DNA of 64,000 nt from Chamaelirium japonicum. Lineage: Eukaryota > Streptophyta > Magnoliopsida > Liliales > Melanthiaceae. The stretch lies in assembly GCA_947650365.1 (NCBI GenBank), contig OX393550.1:113593532-113657531 (forward strand), written 5' to 3'. Position numbers and translations under genes: made by a program. Under the pieces are notes generated by a model. The model searched no databases. It saw only the letters and a list, made by a program, of their open reading frames with translations, and was not told the origin of the DNA. This document shows positions 10,761 to 21,626 of this stretch, one piece after another (the first letter of the stretch is position 1; the number at the start of each line of letters is the position of its first letter).

Positions 10761-11901
10761 TTATAGCCATTTCCGAGCTCTAATCTTAGCCTTACACAGT
10801 TCAAAGTATTCTCGTTCTGCTTGTGAGAGCCCCGTAAGGTCCTTCATCATGATTGCATCATTATATTTCTGTTGCTTTCGTGCTTCCTTTTAAGACTCGG
10901 TTTGTGCTCGCAACTTTGCGATTTTGACCATAGTTGTGTTTTCGATATTCTTATCCCTTCTCTCTCTCCTTTCCTTCATGCATGTATTGTTCCTTATCCA
11001 TCTTCATCCATGAGAATGTCTACTTGAATAGGTCGGAGGTGGATTCACTGCTTCCTCCATCGATTACCTCATGACCCTTACGCTTCCTTGCCAACTTTGC
11101 TTCCTTCTTCCTCTCTGGCCTTTGCATCTCGATAGGGTCGTCATCTTCATCCCCGGGGCTCATAACATCGAGGGTTGCTGGAGAGGGAGTGTTTAGTAAG
11201 AAATCGGACTCCCTCCCTCTCCTCGGCTCTGTCCGTACTTGATGAAAGAATTGTGTTCGCTGTATCCATTTCTGTTGATATCTTAACTCTATCCAATAAT
11301 TCTCGAATTTGAAGGCCTCATGGTAGAGATCGTTGTAAAGTAGTTTTGCATCTGCTACCTGCATAAATAATTTAAAATAAATTAAAATCATAAATGACAT
11401 AATTATTTAAACAAAATCACTTGCTAAGTATTTTCATGGCCAACAAGTCCGGTACCGGATCTCGGTCGTCCTTCAATTTGGCTAACGTACCCGAAAAATT
11501 TGTTGACCGACATTTGAATGATCGACCATCGATGCATCATTTGGCTTTGGGTTCATTCGATCGTACAGTAGGTATTGTATGTGGTGTAATATTCAAAAAT
11601 ATTTGCCTAAAAGTAGAGTCGTGGTTGACCCGTATCTTGGATTGCATCTTGGCTCATGTTTGAGCCATGCGAACACAAGCAATCTATCCTCGGGGATGGT
11701 CCAGTTTCCTCCCCGCTTGTAAGACTTTCTCTTCCCCACGATCGATTCTTGTTCAGACGACGTCTCTCCTTGCGTCAATGCCTCTTTCTCCAGGATCAAG
11801 AACATCGGGTTTTCATCGACTCCGCTGCTACTCATGTATGTGTTGAAGCATTCATCACCGGTAAGGAATTGTGAGTATGAAAATTTTTGATATGGATCCA
11901 T
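10761..11901 (-). pseudogene. Harbinger ORF1: Myb/trihelix-like DNA-binding protein, broken
   Basis: From ATG at 11901, residues about 60-85 read RGGNWTIPEDRLLVFAWLK, the SANT/Myb-like helix region of plant Harbinger ORF1. After a frame break, MHRWSIIQMSVNKFFGYVSQIE continues the trihelix-like part. A GT at the end of that segment and an acceptor upstream of DAKLLYNDLYHEAFKFENYW (11020-11400) suggest an intron. The C-terminal helix AEREYFELCKAKIRARKWL ends with TAA at 10761-10763. ORF1 proteins cooperate with the transposase and carry it to the element ends. Several stops make this copy nonfunctional. Confidence 0.75.
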
Positions 11902-12379
11902 ATAGTTGTAGATGGGTGGGAGAAGTCACAATTTATTTTGATGTTGGGTGGGAGAATAAAGAATGGTGTATAGAAGGGGATATTTATAGATTTTTAAAAT
12001 ATTTTGGTATTTTTTTAAGTTTTTAACCTATTTTTTAAAATTTTAAAACAACCACAAACATCCAAATTGGGGACAACGGTCCAAAATATATATAGTCATT
12101 GCCCCTCAAACGAGCAAAAACTAGCCGTTAGACAGTGCATGCAATGTTGGATATATAAAATGTTATTTATAAAAAAATAGAGGGTTTTTTGTAAAAAATT
12201 ATATTAATTAATTCCTTCGGTGGCTCTAAACCTTCTTTGTTGTATGTGGAGCCGTTCGGAGGTCCCGAGCAAACGTGGCCTACATGGAGGGCCACGTTGG
12301 TCTACAGAGCATCGAAGGGAGCCGGTTGGAGCGGCACAAAAGCTTCGGAGTGCCACATCCTCCTTCGGGCTCTCTTCGT

Positions 12380-12397
12380 AGGCCGTTGGAGATACTC
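12380..12397 (-). repeat. Right TIR of the Harbinger element
   Basis: aggccgttggagatactc; inverted copy of the sequence at 8585-8602. Confidence 0.85.
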
Positions 12398-12477
12398 TAT
12401 GATTTTCTGGAAAAAAAAAAGTCTTCTTATGTCAAATTTAACTGTAAGTCTACTTGCAGCCATGAGAACTCCATGAC

Positions 12478-12667
<190 letters not shown>

Positions 12668-12836
12668 GAAGCCCATCTTCAACCTCTAGTCTCCAGAGTA
12701 AATGGAATGCAAAGTTTCCCTCAAGGAGAATGAGGATCCTATTGGTGACCCTGCTAGAGGGGTGCAAGGTGCTACAACAGGCAGCAACCCTCCCTTGGGG
12801 AACTAGGGCTGTGCCCCCCCCCCCCCCCCCTCCATT

Positions 12837-13383
12837 CCCCGAGGGGATTCATCACCCTGTGGTGGGGAGGGCAGAAAGTTCTGGGCCAAGGTAGTGGGTG
12901 GTACTCAGGATGCAATCCGATCGGGGCCCGTGACAGATGAGGATCTCGTCGAGTTTTTTCCAGTGGTGAACGGAGTAGTTCAAATACCTGCTGAGCGACT
13001 ACAGGGTGCGCGTAATGAATGGCGCTTTGCTTTGATTGGTAAGCTTCTCGGCAAGGGTCCTTCTCCGGAATTTATTGGAAGACCGTTCAATAATAAATGG
13101 CCTCGTACTTGTAAAATCCAGTTCATTCCCCTTCCCAACGGCTTCATCTTTAAATTTGCCAATGTTGATGATCTGGCGAAAACTCTGAACCTCCCATCTG
13201 AATATTGGAAGAGGGACTTGATCCTCTCAATGGTGGCGGCGGCAGGGAGACATGTGGATGTCGATGCTTATACCAGAGAGATGGTTAAGGAGAAATACGC
13301 CCGTGTATGTGTTGAAATCGACCTGGAGGAGAAGCCTGTGGTGGCGGGGGTTAGCCTTGGAGGTCAGTCATCGCCGGTGTGGC
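12837..13383 (+). pseudogene. L1-type LINE ORF1 fragment with DUF4283
   Basis: The frame from about 12837 (ATG at 12894) encodes a DUF4283 domain: WRFALIGKLLGKGPSPEFI, then PNGFIFKFANVDDL, and YARVCVEIDLEEKPVVAGVS. DUF4283 forms the N-terminal part of plant L1 ORF1 proteins, usually followed by a CCHC zinc knuckle. Here the frame is cut just before the expected knuckle by a copia LTR starting at 13384, so the knuckle is missing. A poly-C run at 12806-12826 probably shifts the frame of the N-terminus. The matching ORF2 may be the one at 32972 (see findings). ORF1 binds the LINE RNA. Confidence 0.75.
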
Positions 13384-13607
13384 TGATAAGGTTACCAACC
13401 CAGAGGGGTTGTTATAACCGATGATCAGTTGTGATAACTGTTGATCACGTGTAACCATCCCATTATCAGTTATGATAACTGTTGATTACGTCTCACGTGT
13501 AACCGACTGAGTTATATATATATGAGACGTCATATACATTAGTGTAATCTGAACATATTCTTTCTATTCAATATATCTTCTTCTGTACTGTTTTACAAAA
13601 GCTTTCA
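13384..13607 (+). mobile_element. 5' LTR of the outer copia
   Basis: About 224 bp, from TG (tgataagg) to CA (gctttca). The following tgctatccgagc is a degenerate match (10 of 12) to the initiator-Met tRNA primer site tggtatcagagc, which fixes the LTR end. It contains a short (TA)n run at about 13515. Confidence 0.75.
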
Positions 13608-13658
13608 TGCTATCCGAGCCGGCTTGAGAGTTCTTGGACCACTGTTCATCTCTCATCA

Positions 13659-16600
13659 ATGGAATCCCCCTTATTTGAAACACCCACCACCACCAACTCC
13701 TCCACATCTGAAATATCCACCACCAACTCTTCCTCGTCCACAACGATCTCCTCTTCCCCAATCTTCCACTTTATTCGTAACATTGTCTCTCTCATCACAA
13801 TCAAGCTTATGATCAATAAGGACAGCACGTCCAACTATCTTTTGTGGCGTGCACAGGTCACCACTATGCTTCGGGCATATCAAGTCGATTATCTTCTCAC
13901 CCAACCTCCGCCCTCGGCTACCCTTGTTGACGCTCAAGGCCGCACTTCCCCGAATCCTGTTTACCTTAAATGGACCCATTCTGGTCAACAATTGCTCGCT
14001 GCCCTGCTTGCTACTCTTTCTTCACTTGTCCTCCAATACGTGGCTTCCTTCTCCTACATGTGTGCCATCTGGGCAGCACTCGAGAAACGGTTTCTCTCAT
14101 CGAACCGCTCCAATATTATGCAACTCAAATCTCAGATCCAGCAACGTAAGAAATGATCTTCCACCATCTCTGACTATCTTCCACCATCTCTGACTATCTT
14201 CAAAATATCAAACTTATTGCTAATAATCTTGCCGTTGTACGTTGGCGCTTGCTTATCTGATGAAGATCTTATTCTTCATGCCTTAAATGGTCTGCCTCCT
14301 ACATACAATGCCTTCAAAACTGTCATTCGTACACGTCCCGGGTCCCTAACAATGGATGACTTTATCGCTCTCTTGATGACTGAGAAGATGAATATGGATT
14401 TGCAGCCAGTTACTCAGGATATGATACATGTTGCTGCTGCCCTCACCGTTACGCATGGAGGCTGTGGTTGGCACGGTGGCCACGGCTGTCGTGGAGTCCG
14501 CGTGGAGGTCATGATTTTCCTCGCGGTCGCAGCAACATCCAAGATGGTGGCCAGTTATTCAATGAGAACCGCACCTCTTTCGGTGCCCGGTTTCCAGAAA
14601 GTGGACGTGGCATCCTTGGTGCTTCTCCTCCCGTTTGCCAGATCTACGAGAAACATGGCTATCTTGCTCCAGATTGTTGGCATCATGGTAACTACAACTA
14701 CGAGCCTCCTGCCACACCTCAGGCTCCACACCCATCCTTATCACGATATGAACACTGTCACTGTGGGCAATGGTCAGTCTCTTCTAATTTCACACATTGG
14801 TGATGGTGTACTTCCTACTTCATTGGCATCTTTTCATTTACGTCACATTCTTCATGTTCCTAATATCTCTTCCAATCTTATATCTATTCATAAATTTTAT
14901 CATGATAATAAATGCAATCTTATCTTTAATTCGGATGCCTTTTTTGTTCAGGACAAAATCACGAGGAGGATGTTTTAATTTTTCATGGGCGCAGTAAGCA
15001 TGGGTTGTATCCGTTTCATGAGCTTCAATCCTCTCCCTCGTCCTTCTCTGGTGTAGCTCTCATTGCCTTTATCGTCGATACTTCCATGTGGTATGTTCGC
15101 TTAGGTCATCCGTCGATAACTGTTCTTCGCCAACTTCAGAACGGCAACTGTGTTCCTCGCCTTCAGCCTTTAGATTTTCGTTGTGTTGCTTGTAACCTTG
15201 GAAAGAGTCATAAACTCTCGTTCCCGTTATCTAGTTCTACTATTTTCCGTCCTCTCGAGTTAGTCCATTCAGACATTTGGGGACCTTCTTCTATTGTAAC
15301 GACCTCTGGTTATTGGTTTTATATGATATTCATAGATGATTATTCTCGCTTTACCTGGTTGTTTCCTTTGCAGCATAAATCTGATGCTCTTCATGTTTTT
15401 ATCTTTTTTAAAAATTTGGTTGAAAACTTCTTGATGTCAAAATTAAAACTTTTCACACTGATGGTTGTGGTCAGTTTATTAATCATGCTTTTGCCTCTGA
15501 ACTTGCTACTCATGGTATCTTTCATCAGGTCTCTTGCCCCCACACCCCGGAGCAAAACAGGGTTGCTGAACGCAAACACAGCCACCTAATTGAGACTGTT
15601 GTCACCTTTCTTCAATATGCATCGATGCCCCCAATCTATTGGGTTGATGTCATTTGTACGGCTACTTATCTAATTCATCGTATGTCGTCTCCTGTCATCT
15701 CTAATAAATCACCATATGACATTCTATTTAATCGTACACCAGATTACACCACCTTGTGCGTGTTCGGATCCTTTTGCTTTCCTTGGTTGCGTCCCTATAA
15801 GACACATAAACTAGAGGCACGTTCAGCACGGTGTACTTTCCTTGGCTATTGCTCACGCTCAAAAGGCTACCGTTGTCTCGATATCGCCATTGGATGTGTT
15901 TATGTGTCCCGTCATGTTGTTTTTCATGAGAGCATATTTTTCTTCTACAATACTGGACCATCACTACATGCTCGCACTTCTCCTTCCCTCTCGCCCTACC
16001 ATGCCTTTTACTCCCCCCCCCCCTCTCTTTTCCTCTTCATCAGGTACCCAACCCATGCCGCCACCTGCTCCTTCTCTACCGGTGCCTCCGCCTACTTCCA
16101 CATTGGAATAGCACCAATGGGCCAGTGTCAGACACTCCGTCACCCCTCATTACAACTTCCGCAGAGACTGCCAGTCCCCTACCTCCTCCACCACCGCTTA
16201 TCTCCTTATTGCCTCACTCGCCTACACGGGCATCAACATCTACAAGTACCACAACATCGTGGCGTCTTCCCTTTGCATTCCGCTTATGCGCCTTCAGCTA
16301 TGTCTGCTCCTATCATGCCATCTAGTGATTTGCCGATGTTAGCACCGTCGGCTCCTCCGCCTACATCTTACCCAATGGTTACTCGTTCCAAATTAGGCAT
16401 CTCCAAACTCAAGCTACCAACAAGCATGCTAGCCACCTCTACCTCCTCCACTATAGAATCTGAACCATCTTGCTACTCTGAGGCGATGAAACATCGACAT
16501 TGGCGTACAGCCATGTCTGCTGAATTCCAAGCTCTTCAGGAGCAAGGAACCTGGACACTTGTTCCTCCCCCGAATTCTAGCAAAATTATTGGGTGTCGCT

Positions 16601-17440
16601 GGATCTTTAAGATTAAACGCAATCCAGATGGTTCTGTCTCGAGGTACAAAGCTCGCCTAGTAGCAAAGGGTTTTCATCAACAAGAAGGCGTTGACTACCA
16701 TGACACCTTCAGTCCGATGGTTAAGCAACCTACAATTCGTATTGTTCTCTCTCTGGCCCTACAGTATGGCTGGCAGCTTAAGCAACTTGATGTGTCCAAT
16801 GCCTTTTTGCATGGATCTCTCTCGGAGCACATCCTCATGTAGCAACCACCAGGCTTTGTCGATCCGGCTCTACCAGGCCACGTGTGCAAGCTACGTAAAG
16901 CAATATATGGCTTGAAACAGGCTCCGCGTGCATGGTTCGAGGAATTTTCCAAGTTCCTTTTCTCTCAAGGGTTTTGAAGCAGCCACAATGATTCCTCCCT
17001 CTTTATTCAGCGTGACTCAAACGGGATTACTATTTTTCTATTATATGTTGATGATATCTTATTGACAAGTAGTCATCCAAAATTTCTATCTTCACTTATT
17101 CAGCAAATGGGTCAACAATTTGCTCTCAAAGAACTGGGACCACTACATCATTTCTTGGGAGTCTCATTTATTCCAAATTCAAAAGGACAACTTCTACATC
17201 AACGTCAGTATGCTATTAACATTCTCAATCTGGCAGGCATGTTCAACTATAAGCCCTCGGCTACACTAGTCTCCACTAAGAAATCATTAAATCCATCCAT
17301 CCCTTTATCGGAGCCTACCTTCTATCGTCACCTTGTTGGGATGCTACAGTATCTGACAATAACTCGACCAGATATGTCCTTTGATGTCAACTCCATTTGT
17401 TAATATATGCATGCCCCCACTGATGCTCATGTTACAGCTC
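13659..17440 (+). pseudogene. Outer copia gag-pol (gag to RT), broken
   Basis: The gag domain (13659-14400) reads NYLLWRAQVTTMLR and IWAALEKRFLS. A knuckle remnant near 14635 reads CQIYEKHGYLAPDC, in which the second Cys and the His positions are both Tyr. Integrase starts at WYVRLGHPSI (15089) with CVACNLGKSHKLSFP, HSDIWGP and FIDDYSRFTWLF, then a frameshift near 15420. RT (16500-17400) contains WIFKIKRNPDGS, NAFLHGSL and LLYVDDIL. Stops lie at 14154, 16840, 16975 and 17401, with several frameshifts. The RT ends at VTALK where the inner element is inserted. Confidence 0.9.
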
Positions 17441-17445
17441 TCAAA

Positions 17446-19775
17446 TGTTAGAATTGGTGAGGTCTATAGCTCGTAAAAATCTAGTGTTTAGCTTTGTATG
17501 GTTGATAGTATAGGATTGCATATTGGTACGTACCTTAGTACGTGTTCTGATTACAGAACAGAGAGCCATGGCTACATGGTAATCCACTTGAGTGGGAGAC
17601 TCAAGGGACTGGTCCCATGTAACCTAAATACGTTCGCAGCTCTGATAAGGGTTGGTCGCCCTATCAGGATAAGCTGTTGGGATGACAGAGCGTAGGTGTC
17701 TCCACCACGGTCATTAACAGGCACAATGTCTGTGGCCGAACGGAACCAACACGGTGCACAGATCGATGAGCAGACATCGGTGCACTAAACCGTGTTTCTG
17801 CTTAGGGTAAAACGGTCCTAAACCCTGAGGAACCATGTCTGGTGGACTAACCAGTTGTGTGGTGCTTTGGCGCACCAATGTGTGAGGATCCGGATGCAGT
17901 GATCCAAAACCACGGTGTACTGGGTTACCCGGCTGGCGTTGCATCAGCTTGTCACTCCTGCAGGCTATCCACACCCCTAACGGGAGGTGCGTTCCTTGGT
18001 CTGACCTACGTCGTATTAAACCCTGGCCAAGTGGTCATCAGTTGGACTGGTGACGGATCCGGTTGCTCGGAAGAGTAATCGGAGGTACGATGTATGTGGT
18101 CAACCGGGAAGGAACCGAGTCATATGAGCACTCGAGTCTGACGGGATTCTCCACTGCTCGAGTTGCATCATGGCACCAAGTGGAGGGACAGCGAGTTTAC
18201 CATACTAAGCGGAGAGCAGGGGTGTGAGAGAGAACATAGTAAGTCCGGGGGAATTGGAGTGCAGCCTGCGTCGCACTCTGGGTGGCTACGCAGGTTAACT
18301 CGGACTCAGAGGATCGATGGTACACTCGGGTAGTGTGTCGATCGAGTCTGAGTTGGAAGTCATGAACCCTGGTCCCTGAAGGTTCCACCTTATCGACAGT
18401 ATGTACGGTTCTTATACCATCTCCTCGAAACACAGAACGTAGTTAGAGGAAGCGAGAAGTCCAAGCATACGCTCCGTGAGTGCTTCGCACTAGTGCACGG
18501 TAGATGCGTAGCTACGTGTGTGCACTAAGGGGAAACCCTAGGTTAGTGCAGAGACGCATGTAGCAATTCCTTGCCATAAGTGGACTTTGCCACATGGGTG
18601 CGATGCACCGGGACATGTTGCGAGTTGACTAGTTGACTTCACTAGGGGCACCCTACGGGAACCTCAGAGAATAGTGAAATCACTGGTGCACTTCACTTAT
18701 GTGTGCCTTGCAAAGTCTCGTACACGAGGAACGGCCAACTAGTGGCATAAGGGCGTTTTGGTCTTACCATGCGCCACTATGCACTAAGGGGGCCGGCCCA
18801 AAGTGTTGAGAGACTGGTCAAGGCCGGCCCCATTAGTTTCGGGAGGTTGTTGCCTCCGATGAAGGGGCCGGTTATGAGGCGCAGAAAACGGGCTGGTTTT
18901 GACCGTTTTCGAAAACAAGGAAAGGATAGAGATAGAGAAGAGATATATAGGGATAAGGTTTGAATCTATCATCCTTATCCATACTGTCCTTATCCATATG
19001 AATAGGCCGGCCCTATATATGAGAAGGAGAGAGAGGGTGCACGAAATTAATAGAGCCATGCAAGCCCTAGGGCCGTCCATGGCATGGGGAAACCCTAGCC
19101 GCCCCCTCTCCTCTCTTCGCATCTCCTCTCTCGTCTCTCTCTCCCTCGCTTGTGCCATTGGATGGCGACTCGTCTTCCTCACGTGGTGTTTTGTAGAAGG
19201 AGAAGGCTCGTCGTATGGAGGCACTCAGAGATCCATCGACGAGGTGCCGTGCATCGTGTGAGATCGGGTGAACTAGAAGGAGTCTTCCGCAACCTTTTGC
19301 TGTCCAGAATCTGCACAGAAAACCAATGTTGTTTTTGCGATTCCGGGAGCTACAGAAGTCCAAACGATGTGAAACTTGTTGGAAAAGTTGCGTCTCGAAG
19401 TTGGCTACCTGCAGTCCAAATTTCAGCCTAATCGGAGTTCGTAACAGAAAGTTATGGCCATCGTACCGAAGCTATGTCGAGCAGATCCGTAGCCCGTCTC
19501 CATCGACAAAGAAGAAATTTGTCGCGGTGAAAGATTCCGCACGCAGGTATGATCTCTAACAAGTAGATCTAACATAATTAGAACATGCATTCATGCTAGA
19601 TTGTTCGTTTGCGTTAGATCGTCGTTAGGGGTTCGTGTAGTTGCCATGCTAGATTCATACACGCATATGTAGATCGTTTCGATGAAAATTTTGATATGTA
19701 ACGCACACCGCTCATGGTCCTCGGACCTTCACTTTGCTTCCGCTGCGGGCCTCTACCATGGATTCACATCCAACA
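17446..19775 (+). mobile_element. 5' LTR of the inner copia
   Basis: 2330 bp, TG...CA, followed after two bases by the initiator-Met primer site. A TATA-like ctatatatg lies at about 19012 ahead of a GA-rich segment. Small ORFs inside it repeat in the other LTR and are not genes. Confidence 0.95.
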
Positions 19776-19777
19776 AT

Positions 19778-19789
19778 TGGTATCAGAGC
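19778..19789 (+). other. Primer binding site of the inner copia
   Basis: tggtatcagagc, complementary to the 3' end of plant initiator-Met tRNA, two bases after the LTR. Confidence 0.9.
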
Positions 19790-21620
19790 ACGCTAGTGGT
19801 GTGCGTTTCATGTTTTTCATGAAACCGTCATGTGCGCGCATGAATAGTATGTGCCGCCATCGGGGTTCTACGAGTAGATCATGCATAGTAGATTTTGTAT
19901 GTTCTATGAATCGTTCTTGCAGGGCGCCGCTTCTAAAATTATTCTGGATATGTGATTGCTTGCTACCGGGGGTCGGACCCCGTGTTAGCGATTTTGTCTG
20001 GATGTTTTTTCTTCTGTGTGTGGATAGATTTTAGAGCCATAGTCGGGCAAGAGGTGAAGATTTACCACCCTTGATTCCCAGGCTTTTGCTAGGTTTGTTT
20101 TCCTTTTCTTTCTAGGAAATTGTGTACGAGCGAGCACTTGCTCGAAGCGTACTAGATCTTTTTCGGTTACAGATTGAAGAGGAGGACTTACCGTGGAGAT
20201 CCACCACTGGGAAGATGAGCGGAACCTTGGAGGACGATGGCGATCCGGCGAAGCGTACACGATGACGGCAAAGGGCATAAAGCGTCAGAAGATCGTATAC
20301 AGAGGCTTGCACCGGATCGAGGAGCCTTGTGAAGGAGACAGAGAGCCTGCGCTGTGCCAGTCAGGTTCAGGGGTCGGACCCTGAACTTGATTCAGTTGTG
20401 TGCTTATTTCTTTCAGCAGTTCTTTATATTTCTGTAGAGAACCCCGATGCGATAATTTGATTATCTGTGTCAGAGGGATGCCCTTTCCCCTCGGGTCCTA
20501 GCGACCTTATTAGGATTGGATTCCACTAGTGACGCCTATTATTCAATTGACCCTTGATGATAGTATGAATTCCTCACATTTGGTTATGCCCCCATTAGGT
20601 CAACACCCGATTAGTCGGGTGTGCCTATTTGGCAAGCATCGAAACCTAGAATGAGTTGGAATTCTACTATGACATCATTCGTCAAATTTATAAGCAAGGC
20701 GCCATGGTAGTGGAAGACCTTTCCTGTCAGTCTGACCTTAGGCTAGGCTCCAGGGCATTAGCGTGATAGCCAAGTTTGCAAAGCATCAATGTTCTTGGGA
20801 TATGTAATGTGACCCTTGAGTGGAGAAATCCACTCGAGGCAGGGACTATGATATTCCAAGATCGATTAATGCTTCGTGAAAGGCTTGAATGCTAGTGGGA
20901 GCACGGTATGACCAGGGTCTAGTGTATAGGTTGTCGTGACCTTAGTGTACACTCATACTTGCATTAAATAACCCTCAACTTTAATAAGGGATGTAAGAGA
21001 GGACTTTTAGTGATCCTCTGGCCTCCACGGCCAATCGTTTTGTGTTTGGGTGGGGATGCATAACTTCACACCCCCTAGGGTGGGAGCTGTGTGTTTCCAT
21101 GCCAAATTACTTAATGACCTCCCTAAGGATATGGCGATTACGAGGCCAGGAGAGAAGGGCTTTTCATCCCACCCTAGTGGGGGCCGCATGAACTCCCGTG
21201 TCATAATTGCTTAGGCTCGTGGGTAAGCATCCTAAGTGCACGTGAGGTATTCGTTGCGAAGACAACGGTGATCACGTGGCACTGGCCAAAAGATAACCAT
21301 GGTCCATCAAAGCCCTTAGTTGGCAGATTTGGACTGGGTCAAGGAAAGGCCCGTGTAAGCGGATTGACGCTGCATGATGCCCCCTAGGGCAGGTGTAGTC
21401 GATTCCGAGATCTTACATACATGGTTAATTAATCCATAGAGGTGTCTTCGCTGTGAGGGTAGCGCTGACATTTGGATATAATTAGCTTATTTTCAAAATC
21501 CATAAAATAAGTTATTTTGCATTCATTTTCATTCAACCATATAGTTCCCCTATCCGCTATCCCATAAAAGAACCAGTTATCGGGTCTCTAACTACGTAGA
21601 GTGGAAGCACAATCTTTAGC
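19790..21620. other. Inner copia 5' leader
   Basis: No coding domain seen. The sequence is unusually long for a copia leader (about 1.8 kb before recognisable gag) and has frequent stops in all frames. Confidence 0.5.
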
Positions 21621-21626
21621 TTATGC

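Larger units (their letters stand above)
8585..12397. mobile_element. PIF/Harbinger DNA transposon, decayed
   Basis: The terminal inverted repeat gagtatctccaacggcct at 8585 matches its reverse complement ending at 12397 over about 18 bp. This is the GAGCATCTCCAACG type seen in plant PIF/Harbinger elements. The flanks are TAA on the left and TAT on the right, close to the TWA target this superfamily uses. The interior holds a transposase remnant on plus and a Myb-like ORF1 remnant on minus, convergent, with about 230 bp between them. Both genes are disrupted, so the copy cannot move on its own. Confidence 0.85.

Noticed and set aside
18769-19431. Small ORFs conserved between 18.2-19.6 kb and 26.0-27.4 kb
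   Set aside because: Conservation is due to the two LTRs of one element, not to selection on proteins.
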